NCBI GenBank assembly: GCA_028023455.1
Contig: JAQFVV010012402.1
Span: 17,488,935-17,552,934, forward strand
DNA from: Epiperipatus broadwayi
Lineage: Eukaryota > Onychophora > Udeonychophora > Euonychophora > Peripatidae
Direction: 5' to 3'
DNA: 64,000 nt
The notes under the pieces are model-generated. The model saw only the letters and a program-made list of their open reading frames with translations. It searched no databases and was not told where the DNA came from. The stretch's first letter is position 1. The number at the start of each line of letters is the position of its first letter. Of this stretch, positions 33,483 through 46,216 are shown piece after piece. The translations under genes and the position numbers were made by a program.

Positions 33483-36224
33483 TGACTACAATGTAAAACA
33501 AAGCTATCGTAAAATAAATTTTTACTTATATCAGAATATAGAATTTATAAGTCTGTAAGAAGCCAATTCTTCAAAATGTTAAATAGTATATTTATAATTA
33601 TCAATATTTATAAAATGTGCTTTATATTACACAATATTGATATTTTACTGACTATGATTACAATTTACAATTTCTGTCTCTTAAAACTTTAATTACTTAT
33701 ATATATCTTCAGAACAGCTTTTCCGAAATGTCTCACATGATACATTTTGCTTGGAGAACTTATCTTCATTAAGCATGATAAAATTTTCATTCACACCAAA
33801 CAGGTAGGAAATTATAACCCTGAAATTGATAAAAAATATATATATATATTGAAAATGTCTACTTTATAAATAATTTTATCTAAATTAAAAATTTAATATT
33901 TCTCCAACAATAAAATTAATATATCATTGTTTTTATAATGACTCAGTTAAGAAAAAAAACATTTTATATAATCAATGGAAAAAATGTTTTTATTCTTTTA
34001 AAATATTTACATCTTAGTAGATAGGAGTTTTTTTCCAAGATGTAATGAATTGGAAATTAAGCTAAACTCTCATATTGCAAAGATTACTATTTGTTGTACC
34101 ATTAACATTTATAGAATCTTAATGTCCTTGGTGTTATAAATTTGTGATATAGTAAATATAACGAGGTAATACTTAAACTTCAATTGTATTTGTTTGACAT
34201 GACCTTAAGAACAGCAGAAGCATTTGGGATTGAAAAAAAAAAAGAATCTAAAGAATATAATGGGTGAATAATAAGAAAAAAATGATACCAATCTACTTGG
34301 CTATCTACATTGTATTGTCTCTTTAATTGTTTCTTTAAAACACTCTGTCAACATCAGCAAATAATTCTGGAATAATTAATCAATAAATTTAAAACTAAAC
34401 TACTTTATTACCTAAAATCTAAATTCCTAAAGAGTTAAAAAAAATGCAATAAAAAACAACTGAAAGATAAAAAGAAAACACTTTCCTATGTGGATTACTA
34501 AAAATACTTTTTTTTTAACTTGTTAGAAATTAATTTAAAAATCAACATTGTGTTTTTTATTGATCATTTTGTTAAAATGTTTTTAATTTGAAAAACAACT
34601 GGAAATATTAGATTTAGAAGTATTCATTTAAATTGTTTTATTATTATTTTTTGCTTTAAAAAAAAGGAAACCTTTTTATATTCTCCAGTTAGAGATCTTG
34701 AGTTATCTATGATGGAGAAAATAAATATAAGGGGGGGGGGGTAAACTTAAAGTGATTCTGCTAATAAATTACTCAGTTCAAAACCAAAGTGATGATGTCT
34801 TTTATTTGTGTTTTTTTGTGAAATCAAAAATAAACAACCATCATGAAGATGGTGAGAATCCAAATAAATAAGAAAGAAGTTTCATTTTAAGCTTTTTTTA
34901 GTTAATTTGTTGTTGTTTCAAAGCCAGCTATTTCATTTTTATTTGGGTTATTGGTTTGCTTTGTAATTTGTATTGAATCTAGCAAACAATTACTGCTTTT
35001 ATCAAAGTCGACACTTCTATAAAAGCAAAGCAAAAAAAATTTTAAAGACAAATAAAAATAAAAATTTCCAAACAAATTTGACAATTACAAATACTAAAAG
35101 AGTTGTTTCAAATTATATGCCACTTAAGTTTATAAGTCAATATTAAGTAGTATTATGATGATAAATCAAAAACAACCTTGAAAATTTAGAATTGACTGTA
35201 TTTTCCTCCCTTTCCCTCTCTACTATTTTTTCATAACCAAAGAAGAAATTGAAAAGACAAATAATAGTAATAGTTCACATGAAAAAAAGATCTATCAATG
35301 AAAAATAATAAGAGGTTTTGATTCTCTTTTGAATTTATAAATTATCTAGTATTTTGATAAATTCCTTTTCCAAATCCAAAGAATCTTCTAAGGATCAATT
35401 AATCATCCCACTATTCCTTCATGATGTCAAAAATGTATTTTTAAAAAAAGCAATTCAAAAGAAAATGGTATCCGGTAGCAAGTAGTTCAATATGAAAAAA
35501 CAACAACAAATTATTAACTATAATTATATAGTTTATATCTTGAATTTTTAAGATGCTTAATAGATTAAAAATAATAACTTCTAGATCAATCTTGCACTAT
35601 ATTTTTCCATATGGGGCAGAAACATGGTCAATAAATATAAACACAGTGATAGATTGATGTGAAGAAAATCAAAAAAAATATGAGGAAAAAGAATAACATA
35701 TGTGAATTTTAAAAAATCAGTACAAAAAGGCAAATGCAAACAAACTATAAACAAAGATTGAGAGGTGTAACCAAGACTGAAAAATGATTGTTACCATAAA
35801 ATCAAAAAAATAATAGAAAAATGTGAATTTGAAGAAAGCAAAAAAAAAAAAAAAAAGAAGATTGTTGACCAATTGATCTTACTACAATAAAAATGGTCTT
35901 AAATAATTGGATTAAAAAAAAATTCAAATGATAAAAATAAATGAAAAAATGTTATACTAATAATAAATTTAATATGGTGTTATTTTTTCTTTTCAGTTGA
36001 AAAAAAATAGATTCCAGAATTATCATTGTTACCATCAATTATTTTTAAAAATAGAAGTTTAACATTAAATTAATTGTAATAAGTAAAATGCTTTTAAATT
36101 AATTATAATAAGTAAAATGCTTTTAAATTATTTTTGAAAACTAAACTTTTTAATGATTTAAAGCTTATTAAAGTTTATAATGTTAACTTTAAATTTACTC
36201 TCAACACAATATTTTTTCACAACC

Positions 36225-36261
36225 TTTTCCAAAAACATAAAAAAAAAATGTTTTTGGAAAA
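36225..36261. repeat. 14 bp perfect hairpin with poly-A loop
   Basis: TTTTCCAAAAACAT and its exact reverse complement are separated by nine A residues. Confidence 0.85.
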
Positions 36262-36880
36262 AATTTCTTGGGGAGAAAAGTTTTATAGAATCTAAAGATT
36301 ATGTGTGCATTTAAAAAGCATTGAGTAAAGCAATTATCTTCAGATAATAAATTTAAATTTATAAATCAAATATATATAAAATTTAATAATTTTATGTTTA
36401 ATAAGTAATTGCCAAATATTTCATACTTGTAAAAAGTGTATAATGTTATATATATATATAGTAACAGTATGTATATACACACATTGCATAAGTGTGTATG
36501 TGTATGAGTTACATAATTTACTTATTTTTTTTAAAAATGAAACTTAAAATAATCATAATTAATAGTTTGGGAGATTAAAAGTTAAAATAGAAAGAAAATA
36601 TTAGGAATAAGTTAAAAATTAGTTGGGAATTATATCTTATCTTTCTTTTATATGCTTTTATTTTATTTTGTATAATTCTGTCAAAAACAAAAAAGTATTT
36701 TTAATTAAAAAAATAAAACGTTTCGTATGATTAATTAAAATAATTCGTTCAAAACGAATCAGGCTCTGAAGATTAAGATTCCACACTGATTAGTCGAACA
36801 ATATGGATAATGTCTGTAATTAAAATAAAAAAACCCAGAAAATGAAGGATTGTAATTTTTAATTAAAATTTTTTTAGAAA

Positions 36881-37800
36881 TAAAATGTCTTGATAATACG
36901 TTTGAAACTCGAGCAAAGGTGGGATCAGAGTAGTATAAAAAGCTGACATTCTCTATTCTCAGATTAGTATTAGATTGGTATTATTAGATTATTAGCTTAT
37001 TAGATTATTATTCTATTGAATTATTAAAGAGAAATGAATGGCTAGATTCGAATGGTAGTGTTCAGCCATTTTTCTCTGCTCATCTTCTGTGTGCCACTAG
37101 CCAAATACCATGGTAGTCTACTCTGACTGACCTTCTACCAATGTTTCAACCCACCTAACCAAATTAAGTGAACAAGACATGCTATAGGACAAGAAATCAA
37201 GAACCTTCATTCATGTTATAAATACACTGACCAAGAATCTGACTGTTTCTGAAGAAACAGTGATCACTCACATACAAAAATCAAAGACTGTATTAAGACC
37301 ACTCATGAAAACCAAAGACTGTGTAAACCACTTATAAAAATCAGAGACAGTGTTTAAATCACATATATACTCCCAAAAAAAACTGTGCTGTATTTATCCT
37401 ATGTAAATATTCATTGACATCATTATTAAAACTTTAAAATTTTATCTGGAATACAATTTTGTTATCATAAGCATGGATATTTGTTAAGTGTATACTACCT
37501 CTTATGTGTTTAATATTTTTTTATTTTTCTTATTATTATTACATTTATTATTATAATTAGTATCTTTTAATAAATTTGTGTAAATTATTAATGTCATTTT
37601 ATGTCTCTTTCTATTCATTTAAGTAAGTGTGTAGTCGGTTTCATGTTAAGAACTAGCCATGGGTCAAGTGCTTGAAACGTGTTAATGATATTTCATGAGT
37701 TTCAGTGTAAGTATTGGATAGCACCCTGGGTTTAAACCCATTATAAATAATCCCCATGAGGTGTTTCACATTTCATGTAGCCGAAGAGCTACATCAATCT
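36881..37800 (+). other. Promoter-like, possibly solo-LTR sequence
   Basis: A TATAAAAAG box at about 36937-36945 is followed about 25 bp later by TCTCAGATTAG, resembling an initiator. It is then followed by 500 bp of less AT-rich, non-coding sequence containing a small tandem repeat. This is the layout of an LTR, but I find no second copy or matching end in the window, so the identity is open. Confidence 0.25.
37266..37365. repeat. Three imperfect tandem copies of a roughly 30 bp unit
   Basis: The word CACTCAT(A)-AAAATCAAAGACTGTGT and variants recur three times in succession, starting near 37267, 37301 and 37330. Confidence 0.75.
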
Positions 37801-40800
37801 GGAAAGGTGACTATCGGTTTAATATTTTTATTAAATCACAGTCTGACCAAGGATATGATTGATATGTAATTATTAGTCATATATACTCCCCTGCTTGAGT
37901 AATGGGTCTCTATGAAAATCAATATTTCAAATTAATATGATATATATTTATAAAAATAGAATAACAAGTAATTAGACCTTAGAATAAATAGTAGAAAGTT
38001 TTGAAGGTATAGTAAAACCAATTCCCATTAATATATATATATTGTGCCCTTGTCTGTAGGTCATAGGTAGGTAGAAAGGTCAAATGTGAAAAAAATTTTA
38101 AATTTTAAGTTATATTTAGGTGATATAAAAGTAATAATAGTTTTGTAATACAATTTTAAGCTAAAATACCTAATAGATCATAGTGTAATAAAGTATTTTT
38201 AAAAGTAAACAGTTAAATAAAGTTTTAATATCATTGCTTATGGTTGTGAAAGCTGGCCATACAAAATAACACAGCTATAGATAGTTAAAATTATTGTAAT
38301 GATTTTAAAATAATAGTTTTAGAATTAATAGATTAAATAAATGAAATATAATTTTATAGTTAGTCAAAATTAATAGGATATATTTTTTTTATTAATAAAC
38401 TTTAGGATGGTGAGAGTTATATTTGGTTCTATAAGTTTCAATTTATTTTTCAAAATTTTAGAAAGTACATTAGTTTTGGTGATTTAAACCGAGACATAAA
38501 TAAAAATTTATTATTTTATAAAGTAGATAGACACGTGATCGTATATTAAATGCCTTCACGCACACACACACTTGGTAGATAATAATAAAGTTTGTGAATT
38601 TAAAACTAGATATAATTGCCATCCATCATTAAAATTAAAAGTTAAAAATGTTATATATTGTCTTAATAATTATTTTAAAGATCAAAAAATAAGTTTATCA
38701 AACTATGATTTAATTTAATAATATTAAGTTAAAGAAATATTCTAGACATTACGTCATAAATATTTATTTAAAAATACAGTTTATTATCCCAAAATAGAAT
38801 GACTAATATTGTTCGCGCTAAAAACAAATATTGACCAATCAACGGATTTAAATTGGCAAGAAAAAAATCTAAGATAGACAGAAGCGGGAGACGGAATGTG
38901 AAAGTTGAAGAGGACGGTAACCTTTTTGAATTGCTTGTAACATCAAAGCTGAAAAAGTAGTTTAAATTTATAAATTAATAATTATTCTAAAGTTAGTCTA
39001 TAACAGATAATATAATTTGTATCCAGAAAGATGAATTGCTAATTTCTACGTGATCTTACCGGTGGATTTATTCAAATTTGACCATTCATACTACAGTAAA
39101 GATGGAAATACCAAAAATAATAATTGAAATAATTATTAAAAGAAAAATGAGTGAAAATTGTATAAGTTTTATGTTATTCGTGCTCAACCAGAAACTAAGT
39201 CCTATAACTCTAAAAAATACAAAGAAGACGCTGTGTGAAAATATAAGAAAGAAAATATTTACTATTGAGAAAATCTTATGACGAACATTTGTTTTATAAA
39301 TGCTTAAAACTAAGTCATATTTCTCTATGAGAAAAATCATATTATGTGTTCAAATAAATATAAAGAAAATGAGGAAGAAAAATATGTTATATTAAAGGAA
39401 AACATTATTTAAAAATATAATTTCCAAAAGTAAAAAAGTAGAAGAAAAGCCATAGTCCTGTATAAAGTGCTATATGAATTTATTAAAAGGAAACTAGATT
39501 TTATCTCATTATAGAAAAGAGGAGAAGAGATTAAATGGAAGAAATATTGTTTAAACAGATATAAAATTAATCACTAAAGGAGAAAATGGATCCAGGGAAA
39601 TAAAGAAAAATTTATTGAATTTGCTAAAATAAAGTGCAAGATGCATCGAGGGAAAACCAAGCGCGCGGGGGAAAAAACTAGCAGACTATGTAATGGAGAT
39701 CTCAAGAATAAGTGGGAGAATATGAAGAAAACTAAAGATCATCGTCTAAGAAGAATTAATAAACATAATTAAAATTTTAAAATAAAACATTAAGGGACTG
39801 CAGAAAATAAAGTATATTTTTTTTTATTTAGCTTTGCAAGGAACGATTTTCCAAGCGAGTGCAACAAAGATGTATCGTAAATATAATTTTAATATTTTTT
39901 TTTATTGTATTTAAAGTATAAAATTGAATTAGTTTAGGGAAACATATAAACATAAATTTTATAATAGTTATATTTAAAAATATGAGTTAATGGAATGAGA
40001 GAAATATTAATAATAAATAAAAATGTGTGTATGGAAAATTTTAAATACCTACTAGAAGTCCTGGAATGGAGAAGTTTACAAATACGATCCAGAGGATAGA
40101 GATCGTTGGTAATTTTAATATTATTGGTAATATGTAATGTAATTTTTTTTTAGGTCATCTATTAATGAATGAGGTATGAACGATGTTAAAAGTTATAAGT
40201 ACACATTTATCCAACATCAAACATATTTGAAAGAGTAGTAAAACTTTAAAATGTGCATGCAATAAATAATCTAAAATAATAATAATAATAAGTAACATAT
40301 TAATTATGTGATTCTTTTGAATTTTATATTGAAAATATCTAAATAGTTTAGAACAATAAAGATAGAAATGTACGAGAAGTATAGTAAAGAATTTTCTTAA
40401 GAATAGCTGTAGAGTTATATTAAAAATGAATTTTATTATTATTAGCAAAGTTGACAGAGAATTTGTCGATGTAATGTAGAGATGAATCTGAAGAAATCAA
40501 TCAGATAGTGACTTGGGAGTACTGATGTCAAAGGAAACCAAGAGGATGTTTTATTGAACTATCAGGAATGAAATATGGGGATCATAATAATTTGTGTGAC
40601 CTCAGTATAGATAACTTTGCCCTATAACTGAGCACATATATTCTGGACAGTGTCTTTACATATCTTTGAAACTTTCTGATGTGATGAAGCTGAAGAAATA
40701 GCTTTAGCATCCTTCCAATATTAGAGGCAGATAGACAGATAAAAGTCACTCCTCTATGGCGTCCTTAAATTCACTGTGCCATGATTGTCTAAGTTTTATA

Positions 40801-42609
40801 AAGGATAATATCTTGTTTATTTTGATCCAATGCATCTATATCTTCGCTATCTTGATTTCATGAAAATACATCGTCAGGGAGATAATTTTATAGAAATGAT
40901 ACATAAGATAGAAAGGAAGCTAGATAGTAGTTATGTAAGAATAGTTGTTTACTAGAGTAAAGTAGAATTGTATAAGTCCAAAGTGAAAGTATAAGTATTA
41001 TAAAAGATGGAGAATCATATGATGTAATTTAAAAGAAAAAAGAACTTAAAACCTTAGAATTAAGTTTTAAAGCAATAATAAGGTTTTGGAATATTGCACG
41101 TGATATTTTAATAGAAGAGATTGTACATTTGTGTGACGAAATGATTTAAAATGTATAGTAAAAAAATGTGTATTTGTATATGGTGTGTGGATGACGATAA
41201 TTGCTATATAAAGTTAGGGATAGGATCAATAATTTGACTAATAATTATTATATGATCGATGATAAAACTGAACATCAAACTGTCATAAGGATTAAATTCT
41301 GTAGGATTCCATACTAACAAGAATATAATTAGAATTTTGTAATTTTGTATAATTTTACATAAAAGTAAAGATTTTATAGAAATATAAACCTGCAATTATA
41401 AGGATATAAATGTCAATAGAAAATTTTAATAGATAGAATTTTGTGTATTAAACTAAGCTCAAAACATGTATCTGAAGATAATAATATTGTGAAATATATT
41501 TTTTTGTAATTATTAATGGTAAAAGGGTAAAAATAAATTTAGATAATAATAATGTTAAGACATCAACGGGTAGAAATAAAAGAGTTTGTAATAAGTAAAT
41601 AGGGATATCCGCTGTAAATAATGTACAAATTGTTACTTGTTATAATGTTAATAAATTGTTATAAAATTTTATTAGTAGCTTTGTGTCTTGGTTGTTGTTT
41701 TTCCTACACATGAAATGCATGAAATCACAACGCACGTTTATAATTAAACATATTTAAGATTTTGCACAAAATAAATAAACATTAGAAATTTTAATAATTT
41801 ATTTTATTTTATTTACATAATGAAATGAAAGAAGTATAATTAGAACAGATATGGTCATAACTTGATTGCCACAATACTTAAGTAAAATATATGAGAACGT
41901 TACCACATAAATTTTGATTATCGGATTGATAAACATTACCACGAAAATATTTAATACATCTTGAAAGAAAAGAGGATTGTATTACTCTATTATTGTCATT
42001 GTTATTATTAATTAGTTATTTATTACGTAGTGAACTGTGACATAAAATTCCCTTATCATAGTTGACTATGGCAATATAAAATCAGTTTTAATTACAATTT
42101 ATAAACCTGAGATTTAATTTAATTATTTATTTACTTATTGATTTATCTATTTGATTTGACATGATTAGATCAATTTAATTCTATTTTATTTAATTAATTT
42201 ATTTTATGTGAGCTAGATTTTGTTTTAAAAATATTAAGATATGATAAAAGTTTTAAAAGTCGTAAGAATGCTATTAATCAATTATTTATGATAGTGTTCG
42301 TATGCCATTGGGATAGTATCTCAATGAAATCTCATCTTGTACCTTTGTCATTGCTCCAGGTCTCATGGGAATAATAAAAGATATTTGTGTTGATTTATTT
42401 CATAGACACGACTAGATTTAATAAAATTCTGAGCTAGTAATTGTTTTATTTAAATCATAATGATATGTTTGATAGACTGAGCTAAAGAACCCGGAATTAT
42501 TATTAATGTTAATTATTATTGACCGGAAATAAATAAGTAACGAAAATCCGGAATAATTAGTATAATCTTATATGGAGCAAGAGAGGGAGGTTACAATATA
42601 TATATATAT
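37801..42609. other. AT-rich intergenic DNA, possibly holding unrecognised relics
   Basis: No gene recognised. A CCAAT-containing, less AT-rich patch lies at about 38810-38930 (see findings). Conceptual translation near 39660-39700 gives ADYVMEISRI, vaguely gag-like, but no surrounding domain supports it. The region ends in the (TA)n run that was the target of the next element. Confidence 0.45.
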
Positions 42610-44389
42610 TGTACCTATATTGATATAGGCACATATACTTTTTATCTAAAATTATTATTAAAGTAATCTTTCATAAAAGAAAAACATAAAATTAAATGTT
42701 GAAGAATTTATTGCAGCTTGTTTTCGAAAAAGATAAGAATTAAATAGTTTTCTAGCGTTAGTTTTTGAAATAAAAAAGCTACAATTAATTAGTCAAAAGG
42801 GGGGAGGGGGAGTCTTGGTTTGAGAAATGAAACTAAGGGTTATAAAAGGAAGTAAAGAGTTTTTATTAGTATTTGTAAAAATATAATTTAAAAAAGTTAA
42901 AACTTACAAATCTCTTTTCATTCAATTTTAATTAAAGAAAAAATAATGTTAAAACTAAATAGTAAATTGTATTAAAAATATATGTGTGTATATATATGTG
43001 ATTTGTAAATAAATAAAATGTATGTGAAAGTTAAAGAAGATTATCATTAAAAAACACGGCAATGGCTATTAGATATTAATTAATATAAAACAATACGTTT
43101 TTGCATGGCTATTACTAATTAAGCAATCTTTCAAAACATGTTTATCAAATGATTATCAATTCGACAACAGATCTTTGCCGGAGATATCAGAAAGACAACA
43201 AGGCGCAAGTATAAATAGCCTTTTTTTTATCGGACAGTATGCTTTTCACAAATTAATTGAGTTGAGACAATCAGTTCACAAAGTTATTGAGAGAGTGCAG
43301 TTCGGAAATTAATTGAGTCAGTTAAAAAACAAAATGCAGTGCTGAGAATCTTTTGGAATGCACGTTTATCTCCAGCCCAGATGTCCGAGAAAACAGCAGA
43401 TCTGCCCGTGAAATAATGTCAGCTTAACATCTGAGAAAATCTCCGTCAGTATCTATTTGTCTCCGATAGCAATAATCGTGAAAATCAGGAATCTCAGCAA
43501 GGAAACGTCCCAGCCGGCTGGTAAGCATTTATAATGGAAATATCCTCACTGAAAGCAGCCTCCAAAGAACAAAATTCTACGTCAACATTCAAAATCCTAG
43601 GTAAAACATTTGCTTATTTTCGTTATACTGTAATAGCCATTGCATTTCATTAATTCGTGCGAATCCTCCAAGAGTCTAATTATATGAACTCGATATCATA
43701 CATAAATGAACTATTGATGTGTGTGATTAAATTTCAAATGCTATGTAATACTTTAATATTATTATGTGTGTGTGCATGAGTTAATATGTGCGTGATCCTT
43801 ATATCAATATTATTAGTTAAATTAGATAAATACCAGTGTTTTGTTATGAAAGTAAACAAGAATATTTAAACTAGTTTAGAAATGTTAATTTAAAATATGC
43901 ATGTGTTTTATTAGAATGTTTAAATTTAGTAAATAAATGTTAGTTAATAAATTATCTTTAAAATTAAACTTTATTTGTCGGTCAATTCTTTTTATCAATC
44001 CTTTTACCAAATTCTTTTTATCAATTCTTTTTATCAATTCTTTTTAACAAATTCTTTTATTAATTCTTTTAATCACTAATTAAGTATAATCTATTAGTGA
44101 TTACAAACAGCTGAGCTAGTCATGGATTTAGGCATTGAGTTAGTGGCCATTGCTTAAAGTGCGTTATTTATTCATCCTTGAATAGATAGCTGGCACCCGT
44201 GTTTATACACAAACAAAAAAGTGCTTTGAACTTGGTGTTGAACACAACAGTCGAGAAGAAGTTATGTCCTGGAAATGTAACATTAGTTATATACTTTATA
44301 GCTATCGTTTGGGCATACATACTCTCCGAGTATGTTCTTCTCTGCCTAAGAGACCGGTGTTACGAATCCACATATTCGAATACGGTTCA
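42610..44389 (+). repeat. 5' LTR of the plus-strand element
   Basis: Begins TGTACCTATATTG and ends CGGTTCA. Same length as the 3' copy at 48941-50720. It contains a G-rich block (GGGGGGAGGGGGAG, about 42800) and repeated TTCTTTTTATCAA words near 43980-44060. Confidence 0.95.
43210..43218 (+). promoter_or_regulatory. TATA box of the LTR promoter
   Basis: TATAAATAG, conserved at 49541-49549 in the other LTR. Transcription would start about 25-30 bp downstream. Confidence 0.65.
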
Positions 44390-44391
44390 AA

Positions 44392-44402
44392 TGGCTATAC
44401 CC
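44392..44402 (+). promoter_or_regulatory. Candidate primer-binding site
   Basis: TGGCTATACCC begins two bases after the LTR end, with the TGG expected opposite a tRNA CCA tail. The two-base gap matches the other element. The tRNA is not identified. Confidence 0.5.
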
Positions 44403-44762
44403 AACTTGGGGCTGAACCTAAGAAACAATAGTAAAGAAATACTTTGTTTTTTGTTTGAAAATTTTGTTTTATACAAAAGTTAAATTACGTATGTAAAAGT
44501 GTTTAATTTTAAAAAAAGAATTGACCGAAAATTTTTTTTTTTCGAAATGAAAAGAGATTTTGACATTTATGTTATCAAATCAGAGTCAATTGGGTGTTAT
44601 GGGCAGAGTTAAAGCATTAAGAGCGGGTAGTGAAAAGGACAAAAGGTTGGAGTTAACGTGAGTTTCCGTATTAGTAAGAAAAATAAATAAATAAATCATA
44701 TAGTAAATTTAGTCTAACGTAAGCGCTAGTTTGAAATAAAAAATAAAATACATGGTGTCAAA
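44403..44762 (+). other. Leader between primer-binding site and gag
   Basis: About 360 bp of non-coding sequence with A-rich runs and no recognised motif. Confidence 0.55.
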
Positions 44763-45533
44763 ATGGGAAAAGATATAAAGCTGGAGGAAGTAATAAAAAG
44801 AGTAGAGGCGTTAGAAAGAGAACATGAGAATGGGAAAACATGGGTGCACATACATAAAATGGAGGCAGTAAATCAGCTGCTAAAGATAAAAGCATTCTCA
44901 GGGAACAGAGGGGAGAATCCAAGTGATCACTTAGAGAGCTTGGAACGTTATTGCATTTTGAATAGTTTAAGCGAGAGAGCAAGAATTGCTTTAGCTTGCA
45001 GTCACATACAGGGAGAAGCCCAACTCTGGTGGAATTCATTACGTGTAAAACTGACAACATTTGGTGAATACAAGTGTTCGTTGTTGGCAAACTATTGGGG
45101 GGAGGAGCTGCAGGAAAAGGTTAAGTTTCAAGTAGAGCAGGACAGGTGGCAGACGAGGGAGTTATTTATTACATTTTTTCATAGACAAATAGTGAAATTG
45201 AGATCAATCACAGCATACAAACTATCGGAGCAGCATATTATGCGTATAGTTAGGCGTGGTTTACCTGAGAAGGTGGAACAAATGATGATTGGAAAGCAAA
45301 CGGTAGAGCAGATGGCCGAAATACTAATGGCATTGGACAACAATAGGGGGATGGTGGATGGTCAAGATGAGGATGGAAACGCAGAAGTTGATTGTACGCA
45401 AGTAGCGAATCTGGTATGTAGTGGAGAAGAAAGCATGCCCATGATGGCACCTCAGAGCTGTCCGAAGATAGAGATAAAGGTAGGGGGGTTGCAACTAGTG
45501 CATTGTTTGATTTGGGGAGTCAGGTATCGGTAA
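44763..45533 (+). CDS. gag: Gag, running into the start of protease (frameshifted end)
   Basis: The 256-residue frame begins at an ATG. A short amphipathic helix (LEEVIKRVEALERE) precedes the retrotransposon gag core at about 40-195, with the WW pair in LWWNSL and FFHRQIVKLR, collinear with the core of the 683-residue gag at 18216-20267. No CCHC knuckle is present. The last part (CSGEESM...SCPKIEI) corresponds to the beginning of protease in the other element. Gag and pol were therefore probably one continuous frame here, and the terminal residues after VGG are out of frame because of a length change in the G6 run at about 45483-45488. The stop at 45533 is thus probably not the natural end. 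Confidence 0.88.
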   Translation: MGKDIKLEEVIKRVEALEREHENGKTWVHIHKMEAVNQLLKIKAFSGNRGENPSDHLESLERYCILNSLSERARIALACSHIQGEAQLWWNSLRVKLTTFGEYKCSLLANYWGEELQEKVKFQVEQDRWQTRELFITFFHRQIVKLRSITAYKLSEQHIMRIVRRGLPEKVEQMMIGKQTVEQMAEILMALDNNRGMVDGQDEDGNAEVDCTQVANLVCSGEESMPMMAPQSCPKIEIKVGGLQLVHCLIWGVRYR

Positions 45534-46216
45534 TGTCACAGGAAATGTTTAATAAAATAAGTGACATTGACCCGGAAATTAAAATATTGCCTTTAAAAAC
45601 AGTATATGTTTTGTTGGCTAATGGTAAGAAGGCGAAGTTGGCATCCAAACAGGCATGGGTGAAGCTACACATGGCAGAGGGAGAATATATGCACGTTCTG
45701 TTGATTTTGGAGGGACTGATTCATGAGGTTATATTAGGCTCGGATTTTATGTACAAAACAGGCTGTGTATTGGATTATAAACGGAGCCGGGCAGAAATAA
45801 ACAACGTAATAATTCCATTTACAAAACACCAGAAGGATGAGATAAATAGACAGAGTGATGCACAAAGTGCAGTAATGGAAATAGAGATAGGGGAAAAGGT
45901 GGATGAGTCAAAATGCATAAATGACAATCAAAGAGACCAACTGAAGAAACTATTCAATAGATATGAAAGCGTATTTTCCGAGGTTCCGGGGGTAATCCAA
46001 GGGTATGAACACAGGATAAGGCTTATGAAAGACCAACCATATCAAGCCCATGCATATCCCATACCTCATCAATATAGACGTGAAGTAGAAGAACAAATAG
46101 ACAAAATGCTTAGATGGGGGATTATATCTAAATGTTTGTCTCCTTTTAATAACCCTATCGTAACTGTAAAAAAAAAGATGGATCAATTCGGTTATGTTTG
46201 GATGCACAGCAGTTAA
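45503..46216 (+). pseudogene. Protease and N-terminal RT, pol fragment 1
   Basis: Aspartic protease reads FDLGSQ where the catalytic DSG is expected, a single-base change (TCG to TTG) that removes the conserved Ser/Thr. ILGSDFM follows, then the RT N-terminus with the conserved NPIVTVKKK. The frame is lost at the A9 run about 46168-46176 (one A short of the expected KKKDGS codons). The first codon, TTG, is not a start; the frame simply opens after the gag frameshift. Confidence 0.88.

Larger units (their letters stand above)
31791..36880. other. AT-rich intergenic DNA, no gene recognised
   Basis: Only low-complexity A/T runs, microsatellites (listed separately) and a G11 run at 34731-34741. 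A short direct duplication of about 30 bp lies at about 36069-36127 (AAGTAAAATGCTTTTAAATTA twice). Confidence 0.55.

Noticed and set aside
34731-34741. G11 run as a quadruplex
   Set aside because: A single G run cannot give four separated G tracts. More likely a slippage tract.
39640-39760. Gag-like relic (ADYVMEISRI)
   Set aside because: One short motif with stops on both sides and no supporting domain.
44199-44483. Open frame with a hydrophobic stretch across the LTR end (also 50530-50760 in the other LTR)
   Set aside because: No ATG start (first codon GTG), crosses the LTR boundary, and lies in the expected untranslated LTR and leader. The hydrophobic run follows from base composition.
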